Part shown: positions 1 to 7,037 of the stretch, one piece after another
Numbering within the stretch: position 1 is the first letter of the stretch
Layout: each line of letters begins with the position of its first letter
Assembly: GCA_964654125.1 (NCBI GenBank)
Contig: CAZZGG010000027.1
Location: forward strand, 1-27,237
DNA: 27,237 bases
Direction: 5' to 3'
Origin: JAAYBY01 sp964654125
GTDB lineage: Bacteria > Bacillota > Clostridia > Saccharofermentanales > UBA5734
The notes under the pieces: model-generated
What the model was told of the DNA's origin: nothing
The model's database searches: none
Seen by the model: the letters and a program-made list of their open reading frames with translations, nothing else
Program-made: the position numbers and the translations under genes

Positions 1-54
1 CTCAATACCAGTCTACAGCTTTTCCCTATTCAATTTTCAAATTACGTTTTGCAG

Positions 55-975
55 TCAGCTTTCGCTTGAGCCGGCCGGGCGCAGGGCAGGTGTTGTCACC
101 ACAGGGTCCTGGTCAGTCCTGGAACGGACTGGTTGACCGGTGCTATCGGCTGCCAAAAGCAGGCCGCGTTCAATGGCATGGGTCGGACAGACTTCCAAAC
201 ACTTATTACAATGGATGCAAAGATACTGGTCAATCACTGCCAGGGGGCCGTCCATGCTGATGGCATCCACCGGGCAGGCCTTGACACAGCGGCGGCAGCC
301 GATGCAGCCAACCTTGCAGTTCTTGCGGGTCTGGGCACCAGGCCATTTATTCTTGCATGATACTGTATATGCATTGTAGTGGCGCGGGATCAGTTCGATT
401 AAATGCTTGGGGCAGGTGGGAATGCAAAGGCCGCAGGCTGTGCAGCGCTGGCTGTCAATATGGGCAATACCGTCGGCCAGATAGATGGCGTCATAAGGGC
501 AGGCGGCCAGGCAGTCACCAAAACCCAGGCAGCCATAGGAACAGGAATTCGGCCCGGAAAAAAGGCCATGGGCTGCGGTGCAGGTTGTTGTACCAGCGTA
601 CTCATAGCGTTTCTGGGTATTCTGATTGGTGCCCTGGCAAAAGATAAAAGCGGTCTGGGGGATAAAAGAGGGTGGATCAAAGCCGAGCAGCTCAGCCAGC
701 TCCAGGGCTGTATCCTTACCACCGACTGTACATTTGCCGGCATCCGGCTCATCAGTACAGAGGGCCTTGGCATAGGCATCGCAGCCGGAATAGCCGCAGG
801 CGCCACAGTTGACACCAGGCAGGGCGGCCCGGACCGCTTCCAGCTTTTCATCAACAGGTAAGGCAAAGAAGCGGGCTGCAATCACTAAAACTATGCCCAA
901 AATCAGGGCTATACCGCCGCCAATCGCAGTTGGTATGAGGATTGCCGGTAGATTAATAAGAAAAACTAGGGTCAT
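55..975 (-). CDS. rnfB: Rnf complex ferredoxin subunit RnfB
   Basis: RnfB is the iron-sulfur subunit that takes electrons from reduced ferredoxin and passes them into the membrane Rnf complex. The 306-residue product has an N-terminal membrane anchor (about residues 5-35), then the RnfB signature CGACGYSGC with further Cys residues. Four ferredoxin-like [4Fe-4S] motifs follow: CLGFGDCLAACP, CTACGLCIPTCP, CIGCRRCVKACP and CIHCNKCLEVCP. ATG 975 is preceded by an AGGAGG ribosome site about five bases upstream. It is the last gene of the minus-strand order rnfC-D-G-E-A-B, 23 bp after rnfA. Length and motifs match clostridial RnfB; the Ser/Pro-rich C-terminal tail after the last cluster looks non-conserved. 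No terminator could be recognised in the 54 bases beyond the stop. Confidence 0.97.
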   Translation of the reverse strand: MTLVFLINLPAILIPTAIGGGIALILGIVLVIAARFFALPVDEKLEAVRAALPGVNCGACGYSGCDAYAKALCTDEPDAGKCTVGGKDTALELAELLGFDPPSFIPQTAFIFCQGTNQNTQKRYEYAGTTTCTAAHGLFSGPNSCSYGCLGFGDCLAACPYDAIYLADGIAHIDSQRCTACGLCIPTCPKHLIELIPRHYNAYTVSCKNKWPGAQTRKNCKVGCIGCRRCVKACPVDAISMDGPLAVIDQYLCIHCNKCLEVCPTHAIERGLLLAADSTGQPVRSRTDQDPVVTTPALRPAGSSES

Positions 976-998
976 ATATTCCTCCTGATCTGGCCAGC

Positions 999-1589
999 TC
1001 AGCTGAAAATCTTTTCAATCAGGCCTTTGAAGCCAAAAAATGAAATGGAGACAAGCGAGGCAGAAACCAAAGTGATCGGTAGACCTTTCAGAAAAGGCGG
1101 TACATCGGCATGGTCGACTTTGCTGCGTACGCCGGCAAAAAGGAAAAGGGCGAACAAAAAGCCCAGACCGGCACCGGCACTGTTGACCAGAGCTGCCATA
1201 AAACCATAGCCTTTATCAATATTGAGGATGGCCACGCCCAAAATTGCACAGTTGGTGGTAATCAGGGGCAGGTAAATGCCCAAGGCCTCATAAAGAGGCG
1301 GCAGGGCTTTTTTTAGGAATATTTCAATCAGCTGGACCAGGGCAGCAATGACCAGAATAAAGATGACAGTTTGCAGGTAACCCAGATCATTGGGCCAGAG
1401 CAGATAGTAATAAACCGGCCAGGTGATAGCAGTGGCCAGGATCATGGTGAATATAACAGCCACACTCATGCCCATGGCGGTCTTGAGGTTTTTGGAGACG
1501 CCCAGGAAGGGGCAGACACCTAAAAATTTGCTCAAAACAAAATTGTCGACCAGGATGGCACCAAAAAAGATGATTAAAAATTCTCTCAT
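999..1589 (-). CDS. rnfA: Rnf complex membrane subunit RnfA
   Basis: RnfA is an integral membrane subunit of the Rnf ferredoxin:NAD+ oxidoreductase, in the same family as RnfE and NqrD/NqrE, and contributes to the electron path across the membrane. The 196-residue product is almost entirely hydrophobic, with about six membrane segments. It carries the family Cys residues in FLGVCPFLG near the N-terminus and in LITTNCAILG at mid-protein; in this family such paired Cys residues bind an intramembrane iron-sulfur centre. ATG 1589 overlaps the 3' end of rnfE by four bases (ATGA), which suggests translational coupling. Length is normal for the family. Confidence 0.97.
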   Translation of the reverse strand: MREFLIIFFGAILVDNFVLSKFLGVCPFLGVSKNLKTAMGMSVAVIFTMILATAITWPVYYYLLWPNDLGYLQTVIFILVIAALVQLIEIFLKKALPPLYEALGIYLPLITTNCAILGVAILNIDKGYGFMAALVNSAGAGLGFLFALFLFAGVRSKVDHADVPPFLKGLPITLVSASLVSISFFGFKGLIEKIFS

Positions 1590-2404
1590 TCTGCCAGACC
1601 CCCTTCATCAGTTTCACTGGCGGCTTGTTTCTGGTTGGACTTTACAGCCATGCGCCGGACCCCTTCAGCAGCCTGGTCTTCACTCTGGCTGCCGCTGCGG
1701 CCGAAGCTGCAGCCGCCACAGAGCAGGCAGGCTGTCTCATCTGAGATGGCTCCGGCACAGATGTCATCTCCTGCTTCTGAACTGGCTAGTTTCTGGCCTA
1801 GTTTCTGGGCCAGGGCGATCAGGAGGCCATAGACAAAAAAGCCGCCTGGAGGCAGGATGAAGATCAGCATGGGCTCAAAATAGCTGCCTGGCTGCAGGCC
1901 AGGTAAAAGCAAACCAAAGAAGGAGCCATTCCCAATCACTTCCCGGATGGCGCCCATCAGGACCATGGCCGCAGTGCAGCCGATGCCCATGCCCAGACCA
2001 TCTATGATCGAAGGCAGAACCGGGTTCTTGCAGGCAAACATCTCAGCCCGGGCCAAAATGATACAGTTGACTGTGATCAAAGGTATAAAGATTCCCAAAG
2101 ACTGGTCCAGGGCCGGTAAACTGGCCTGCATCAGCAACTGGACTATGGTAACAAAACCAGCGATCACAGTGATGAAGACCGGAATTCTGACCTTGTCGGG
2201 TACAACCTTGCGTAAAAGCGATATAACCAGATTGGATCCGACCAGGACAAAAATTACTGCCAGCCCCATGCCCAGGCCATTACTGGCACTGGTTGTGACT
2301 GCCAGGGTCGGGCAGGTGCCCAGGATCAGGCGCAGGACCGGGTTTTCTGCCACTATGCCCTTGGTGAATTCATGTTTTAAGCTAATATTTTTCTGAGCTG
2401 CCAT
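1586..2404 (-). CDS. rnfE: Rnf complex membrane subunit RnfE with Cys-rich tail
   Basis: RnfE is the second RnfA-like membrane subunit of the Rnf complex. Residues 1 to about 205 form the expected six-helix hydrophobic core, with the paired family cysteines in LGTCPTLAV (C31) and TVNCIILARAE (C114). At 272 residues the protein is longer than a core-only RnfE (about 200-230). The extra hydrophilic tail carries C216 and then C226-x2-C229-x2-C232, followed by a charged, low-complexity end. The tail is in frame and runs into the rnfA start with a four-base overlap, so it is not a read-through artefact. Whether the tail cysteines bind metal is unknown. ATG 2404 lies two bases after the rnfG stop. 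Confidence 0.95.
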   Translation of the reverse strand: MAAQKNISLKHEFTKGIVAENPVLRLILGTCPTLAVTTSASNGLGMGLAVIFVLVGSNLVISLLRKVVPDKVRIPVFITVIAGFVTIVQLLMQASLPALDQSLGIFIPLITVNCIILARAEMFACKNPVLPSIIDGLGMGIGCTAAMVLMGAIREVIGNGSFFGLLLPGLQPGSYFEPMLIFILPPGGFFVYGLLIALAQKLGQKLASSEAGDDICAGAISDETACLLCGGCSFGRSGSQSEDQAAEGVRRMAVKSNQKQAASETDEGGLAE

Positions 2405-2406
2405 CT

Positions 2407-2985
2407 TTAGTGGCCCTCCTCTTCTTGTAGTATTTCAAAAAATCCGGTGCTGATATTCGCCGCCACAGCCACTGCCCGAGATGAAATGGTGGCGCCGGCG
2501 ATGGCATCAATGTGGATCTGCTGCTCATTTTCTGCCTTGAGGACAAAGGTGTTGGCAGCCGTGGCACCGGCAAATTGGACCAGGTAGGAGTCAAGCTCAA
2601 TTTTTTTACCCAGACCGGGTGTCTCTTCATTTGCCAGCACCCTGATACCACTAATATCACCACTAGGAGTGAAAGCCAGCAGGACCGGAACCTGGCCGCC
2701 ATAACCGCGGCTTTCAGACAAGAACAGCCAGCCAATAAGACTGCCGTCAGCGGCAGTGGCTTTTGTTATTTCCAAAAGACCATCTGGTAGAGCAGTTTTA
2801 GTTTCATGGACAGTGAAGCTTTCCGCTTCTGGGAATAAGGCCTGGCGATTACTGTTGGCCACCAGCTCAGCCTGTCTTTCACGCTCAGACCGGGTCAATT
2901 CAAAAGTGAAAGCCAAAAGACCTGTCGTGATCAGGCAGATAATAGTCAAGACAAGAGCAGGCATGAAGGGCTTATGATTTGGCAC
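2407..2985 (-). CDS. rnfG: Rnf complex FMN-binding subunit RnfG
   Basis: RnfG is the membrane-anchored flavoprotein subunit of Rnf that carries covalent FMN on the extracytoplasmic side. The product has one N-terminal membrane segment followed by an FMN-binding domain. The flavinylation motif reads DAIAGATISSRAV: the usual SGAT is AGAT, but the Thr that receives FMN is kept. I chose GTG 2985 because GGAGG at 2994-2998 lies eight bases upstream; the same frame also opens with a TTG at 3000, but that codon sits in the ribosome site. With this start the gene overlaps rnfD by 14 bp. The product is about 192 residues, normal for the family. Confidence 0.94.
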   Translation of the reverse strand: MPNHKPFMPALVLTIICLITTGLLAFTFELTRSERERQAELVANSNRQALFPEAESFTVHETKTALPDGLLEITKATAADGSLIGWLFLSESRGYGGQVPVLLAFTPSGDISGIRVLANEETPGLGKKIELDSYLVQFAGATAANTFVLKAENEQQIHIDAIAGATISSRAVAVAANISTGFFEILQEEEGH

Positions 2986-3928
2986 GGCGCACACCTCCAA
3001 AAGGCACTGGTATTGTCCAGCGGTCCAGATGCGGGGTCAGGATATTCATGAAGATGATGGCAAAGGAGACACCGCCAGACATGCTGCCAAAGATGCGCAG
3101 GAGCGCAGTAAGCAGACCACAGCCAATGCCAAAGATAATCTTGCCCTTGCGGGAGAGTGGTGCTGTGACATAGTCTGTTGCCATAAAAAAGGCCCCGATC
3201 ATCAGACCGCCGGAAAGCAGGTGGTAGAGGGGATCCTGGCCAAAGGCTGCTGTAACAGCTGCCACCGTGGCCAGATAGGTCAGTGGGATCCAGGGTGAGA
3301 TGACCTTGCGCAGCAGCAGGTAGGCTGCCCCGATAGCCAGGGCCAGGATGGAAACCTCACCGATGCAACCGCCCTTGAGGCCTAAAAACAGTTCCAGATA
3401 GGTGGGCACAACCAGGTTATCCGGGTTGCCGCTCTGGGCTAAATAAAGGGGTGTGGCGGTGGCGATCAGGTCTGTGCCGCTGAAAAGATCAAAGCTTGTT
3501 TTGACAATCCAGCGGGTCATTGGGGCAGGGAAGGACAAGGTCAGGACAATCCTGGCTGCCAGGGCCGGGTTAACAAAATTATGGCCCAGACCGCCAAACA
3601 TTTGCTTGACCACTACAATGGCAACAGCTGAGCCAATAATTGGCAGCCAGACCGGAACAGAGGGAGGCAGGTTGAAGGCCAGCAAAAGGCCGGTCACCAC
3701 CGCACTGAAATCGCCAATTGTATTATCTTTTTTCATGACCCGGCGCGAGATATATTCAAACAAGATGGCTGAACCGACAGAAAGAACAACCACCAGCAGG
3801 GCCTGGTAACCAAAAAAGTAGATGCCTGCCAGTAAGGAGGGGATGAGTGAGATGACCACATCAATCATCACGCCCCTGGTCGAAGAGTTATCCCGAATAT
3901 GGGGAGAGGAAGATACTTGCAGCATCAT
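2972..3928 (-). CDS. rnfD: Rnf complex membrane subunit RnfD
   Basis: RnfD is a polytopic membrane subunit of Rnf, homologous to NqrB, which also carries covalent FMN. The 318-residue product starts with the typical SSSPHIRD segment, has about eight to ten membrane helices, contains FGGLGHNFVNPALAAR in the conserved loop, and carries ATATPL near the middle, whose Thr is the expected flavin attachment residue. ATG 3928 overlaps the rnfC stop by four bases, and AAAGGAGG lies ten bases upstream inside rnfC. The C-terminus overlaps rnfG. Length and features match clostridial RnfD. Confidence 0.96.
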   Translation of the reverse strand: MMLQVSSSPHIRDNSSTRGVMIDVVISLIPSLLAGIYFFGYQALLVVVLSVGSAILFEYISRRVMKKDNTIGDFSAVVTGLLLAFNLPPSVPVWLPIIGSAVAIVVVKQMFGGLGHNFVNPALAARIVLTLSFPAPMTRWIVKTSFDLFSGTDLIATATPLYLAQSGNPDNLVVPTYLELFLGLKGGCIGEVSILALAIGAAYLLLRKVISPWIPLTYLATVAAVTAAFGQDPLYHLLSGGLMIGAFFMATDYVTAPLSRKGKIIFGIGCGLLTALLRIFGSMSGGVSFAIIFMNILTPHLDRWTIPVPFGGVRRAKS

Positions 3929-5242
3929 GAGTTTTTGGCCTCCTTTGCCTGGGCAGCCCTGTAAAGTATTTTACCGTGGCGGATGCTTTGCACCAGATAG
4001 CGTTTGGCAGGGCAGACATAAGTGCAGCTGCCACATTCTATACAGTCCATGATATGGTATTGCTTCAGTCCGGCCATATCCTGGATACGGGCACAGTTAT
4101 CAAGGCTGGTTGGCACCAGGTGCATAGGACAGGCATAGACACAGCGGGCACAGCGGATGCAAAGTGTCTCCTGGTCGACGGCTGCTTCATCCCGGTCATA
4201 GACTAAGATGGCATTATTTTGCTTGATAATGCTTATTTCCAGCCGGTCCAAAGCCACGCCCATCATGGAACCACCCATAATCGCCTGCAGCAATGACATC
4301 GGGGATAGAAGCTCCGATTGGCACATTAAAATTACCTGGATTTTTTACAGCACTGCCGTCCAGGGTCAAACTTTTGCGGACCAGGGGCATGCCTGTTTTG
4401 AGGTAGTGGGCAATATAGCGGACTGTGCCGACATTAAGCATCAGGACATTGACATCGTGGGGCAGACCGCCTGTGGGCACCTTGCGGCCGGTCAGGCTGT
4501 GAATCAGCATCTTTTCAGCACCCTGGGGATAGCGGGTCTTAAGGCTGATCACGGCTACTGAGGCTTGGGCAAAGGCTGAGCTGCCCGCAGCCTTGATGGC
4601 TTTTTGCAGGGCAGCCAGGGCTTGGGGCTTGTTATCTTCAACCCCGATCAAGACACGGTTGATTCCCATATAATGGACAAGCAGGCTGATGCCCTCAATT
4701 ATCTCGCTGGTGTGCTCCAGACAAAGACGCAGGTCTGAGGTTATGTAAGGCTCGCATTCCGCAGCATTGATGACCAGTGTGTCCGGCTCCTTGCCGGCCG
4801 GTGGCTGCAACTTCATGTGGGTGGGAAAACCCGCCCCGCCCAGGCCAACCAGGCCGGAATCCCGCACTGCCTGGATAAAAGAGGCCAGGTCTGTTACTTG
4901 AGGCGGGGCCAGGTCAGCAGCTGTTTCAGCCAGATTGTCAGATTCAATTTCAACCACTTCCATGGAACTGCCCGAACTGGCAACTTCCTTGCGCACAGCC
5001 TTGACAAGTCCGGACACGCTGGCATGGATCGGCACAGCCAGTGCTCCTTCAGGCTTGCCAATCACCTGGCCGATCTTGACCTGATCGCCCTTTTTCACCA
5101 GACAGGTGCAGGGCGGACCTATATGCATACTCATAGGTATATGCACGGATTTAAAACCATCGAGGCGGATGGTTGCACAATCATCAGTATTTTTATTACT
5201 GTCAGGATGGACGCCTCGTCGGAAAAACGCGAAACGAATCAC
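3925..5242 (-). pseudogene. rnfC: rnfC, split by a frameshift with missing codons
   Basis: RnfC is the cytoplasmic NADH/FMN and [4Fe-4S] subunit that hands electrons to NAD+. Two reading frames together make one RnfC. The first (GTG 5242, behind CAGGAGGT) encodes the N-terminal barrel-sandwich and NADH/FMN domains, with GLGGAGFPTHMK and NAAECEPYI, and stays RnfC-like up to PDVIAA. The second frame resumes at AIMGGSMMGVAL and holds the two [4Fe-4S] motifs CIRCARCVYACP and CIECGSCTYVCP to the stop at 3925. The join lies at about 4282-4291. Only ten bases separate the DVI codon from the IMGG codon, whereas family members have about 13 residues there, so roughly 29 bases appear to be missing. The merged length would otherwise be normal, near 440 residues. 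It could be a real deletion or an assembly error; all other rnf genes are intact. Confidence 0.9.
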
Positions 5243-5299
5243 TAATTAGTACCTCCTGTATTGCTGGCTTATGATCATATTGCCACCGTCTAATATAGC

Positions 5300-5329
5300 A
5301 TAATATCCGAAAAATAGTAACATGCTCAA
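5300..5329 (-). promoter_or_regulatory. Candidate promoter of the rnf operon
   Basis: On the minus strand, a -35-like TTGAGC (5324-5329) and a -10-like TATTAT (5300-5305) are separated by 18 bases. Transcription would start near 5293, giving a leader of about 50 bases before the GTG of rnfC at 5242. This is the only convincing hexamer pair found upstream of the operon. It is a motif match by eye, not mapped. Confidence 0.45.
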
Positions 5330-5503
5330 GCGATATTCCAACAAATTCACCTGTTTTGGTAAGCTTTGCCAGCTAAAGAGATTGTTAAACGTTTACGGGA
5401 ATAAAAATATAAAAAAAGAACAGTGATAGGATTATATTCAGCTTAGGTTTGCTGTGCTAAAATAGCCTTGCTAGCTAGAGTCCAATTGCAGGAGGAGTTA
5501 AGG

Positions 5504-6556
5504 ATGAACCAACGCGAGAATATCTTCAGAGCAATCCGCTTTGAAGGACCTGATTTCATACCGATGAATTTTCACATAAATGCAGCCTGCTGGCAGCACT
5601 ATGACCAGGAACGTTTGTGTGAGCTGATTGAGGACCACCCTTTCCTCTTTCCAGATTTCCAAAGGCCCAAGCTACCTTATACACCTGATTTTGCCCTGGT
5701 CGCCCGCCGGGATGAGCTCTACAAAGATGACTTTTCCTGTGTCTGGCAAACCAGTGCAGATGGCATAACCGGGACAGTTACCGGCCACCCGCTTTCCGAT
5801 TGGCAAGATTATCCTGCTTTTAATTGGCCGGATCCAGACCATTGTACGGGAATCGGACCAATCGATTGGGCCAAAACTGCCCAGAGTGTGGCCCGGGCCA
5901 AGGCGGCAGGAGCCTTCAGCAGCGGTGGCCTGCGCCACGGCCACACCTTTTTGCAGTTGCAGGACCTGCGTGGTTATGAGAACCTTATCTATGATATGGC
6001 AGATGAGAATCCCCTGCTGTGGGATCTGATCGACCGGCTGGAGAGCTTTAATCTGGCTTTTATAAAAAATTATGCCGATTTAGGCGTGGACATGCTGACT
6101 TACCCGGAAGATCTGGGCATGCAAAAAGGTCCCATGCTCGCACCGGCGGATTTTCGTAAATACATCAAGCCCAGCTACCAGCGCCTCATGCAAGTGGCAC
6201 TTGAGCATGATATTCTAGTCCACTTTCATTCAGATGGCCATCTGCATGACCTGATCGACGATCTTGTCACAGACGCAGTCGATGTGATTAACCTGCAGGA
6301 TCTGGTTAACGGCATTGACTGGATCGAAAAGCGATTGGCGGGCAAGGTCTGTATTGAGCTTGATATTGACCGCCAGTTCATCACCCCCTTTGGCAGCCCG
6401 GAGCAGATTGATGCCCTGATTAAAGCTGAAGTGGCCCGCCTGGGCTCCCGCCAGGGCGGATTGATGATGGTCTTTGGCCTTTATCCCGGCACACCCCTGG
6501 CCAATGTCAAGGCGGTTATGAGCGCAATGGAGCGCTATGCTTTTTACTGGAGCTGA
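5504..6556 (+). CDS. URO-D superfamily protein, substrate unknown
   Basis: The 350-residue product belongs to the uroporphyrinogen decarboxylase-like superfamily, which includes the haem enzyme HemE and corrinoid methyltransferases of the MtaA/CmuA type. It opens with MNQRENIFRAIRFEGPDFIP, typical of the non-HemE branch. It has HFHSDGHLHDLIDDL at about residue 243, the position equivalent to the metal-binding loop of the methyltransferases, but with HSDG instead of the Cys-containing zinc motif. HemE's N-terminal PxWxMRQAGR is absent, so haem synthesis is unlikely. ATG 5504 is chosen because GGAGGAG lies seven bases upstream; a TTG at 5468 in the same frame lacks a ribosome site. An extended -10-like TGCTAAAAT ends at 5463. 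The gene stands alone, divergent from rnf, and ends at a clear terminator. The substrate cannot be inferred. Confidence 0.85.
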   Translation: MNQRENIFRAIRFEGPDFIPMNFHINAACWQHYDQERLCELIEDHPFLFPDFQRPKLPYTPDFALVARRDELYKDDFSCVWQTSADGITGTVTGHPLSDWQDYPAFNWPDPDHCTGIGPIDWAKTAQSVARAKAAGAFSSGGLRHGHTFLQLQDLRGYENLIYDMADENPLLWDLIDRLESFNLAFIKNYADLGVDMLTYPEDLGMQKGPMLAPADFRKYIKPSYQRLMQVALEHDILVHFHSDGHLHDLIDDLVTDAVDVINLQDLVNGIDWIEKRLAGKVCIELDIDRQFITPFGSPEQIDALIKAEVARLGSRQGGLMMVFGLYPGTPLANVKAVMSAMERYAFYWS

Positions 6557-6586
6557 AAACGCCAGGAGCTAGACTGCCGTTAGATC

Positions 6587-6616
6587 AAGAGCAAGCCCGG
6601 AGCTTGCTCTTTTTTT
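6587..6616 (+). terminator. Rho-independent terminator after the URO-D gene
   Basis: A perfect 9-bp stem AGAGCAAGC / GCTTGCTCT (6588-6596 with 6602-6610) closes a five-base loop and is followed directly by a run of seven T (6610-6616). It lies 31 bases after the URO-D stop and separates that gene from the metal-resistance unit. Confidence 0.93.
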
Positions 6617-6648
6617 CGGCCTGTGGTAAGATAAAAACATATTAATAA

Positions 6649-6672
6649 ATGAATATATGTTCATATGTTCAT
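6649..6672. promoter_or_regulatory. Inverted-repeat operator of an ArsR/SmtB regulator
   Basis: ATGAA-TATATG-TTCAT (6649-6664) is a perfect 5-bp inverted repeat around a six-base centre, and the sequence ATATGTTCAT occurs twice, 8 bp apart (6655-6664 and 6663-6672). This resembles the AT-rich TGAA/TTCA dyads bound by SmtB, CzrA and CadC. It lies between a possible promoter (TTGCTC 6604-6609, 17 bases, TAAGAT 6627-6632) and the regulator's ribosome site, where bound protein would block transcription. Metal release of the repressor is inferred from the family. Confidence 0.7.
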
Positions 6673-6687
6673 GAGATAGGGGTGCTT

Positions 6688-7020
6688 ATGCCAGACCACA
6701 AAGATCACTGCCAAACCGGTGAGATCAAGGCCAGATTACCACTTGACCAAGCAATAGAAGCAGCTGGTGATCTCTTTAAAATCCTGGGCGATCAGACCAG
6801 GCTGCGTCTGATCTGTGCTCTTTTACATGGTGAACGCTGCGTCCATGAACTGGCAGATATAGTGGAGATGAGCCAGTCTGCGGTCTCGCACCAGCTGCGC
6901 ATCCTGCGCCAGGGCCGGCTGGTCCGCTACCGGCGGGATGGCCGCCACACCTGGTATAGCCTGTCTGATGAACATGTCAGCCAACTGGTTGAAATAGCAT
7001 TGCTTCATGCAGCAGAATAA
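6688..7020 (+). CDS. ArsR/SmtB-family metal-responsive repressor
   Basis: A 110-residue winged-helix repressor of the ArsR/SmtB family. The helix-turn-helix runs through CVHELADIVEMSQSAVSHQLRILR in pieces (recognition helix SQSAVSHQL at about residues 63-71), followed by the wing RYRRDGRHTWYSL. The C-terminal helix has D94, H96, H107 and E110, matching in spacing the alpha-5 zinc site of CzrA/SmtB (Asp, His, His, His), with the last His replaced by Glu. An N-terminal HKDHC could supply extra ligands as in CadC. ATG 6688 is preferred over ATG 6649 because AGGGG lies just upstream and the earlier ATG falls inside the operator. The gene is 17 bp upstream of the P-type ATPase and almost certainly controls it. 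Confidence 0.9.
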   Translation: MPDHKDHCQTGEIKARLPLDQAIEAAGDLFKILGDQTRLRLICALLHGERCVHELADIVEMSQSAVSHQLRILRQGRLVRYRRDGRHTWYSLSDEHVSQLVEIALLHAAE

Positions 7021-7037
7021 AAAAGGCGGAGATGATC

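Noticed and set aside
399..881. 160-codon open frame on the minus strand
   Set aside because: It lies in another frame of rnfB on the same strand, which has clear RnfB motifs; low-complexity Pro/Ala/Met translation and no ribosome site.
4214..4326. Programmed frameshift in rnfC
   Set aside because: No slippery heptamer or stimulatory structure was seen, and about ten codons of the family sequence are absent, which frameshifting cannot explain.
5504..6556. HemE (uroporphyrinogen decarboxylase of haem synthesis)
   Set aside because: The N-terminal PxWxMRQAGR segment is missing and no other haem genes are nearby.
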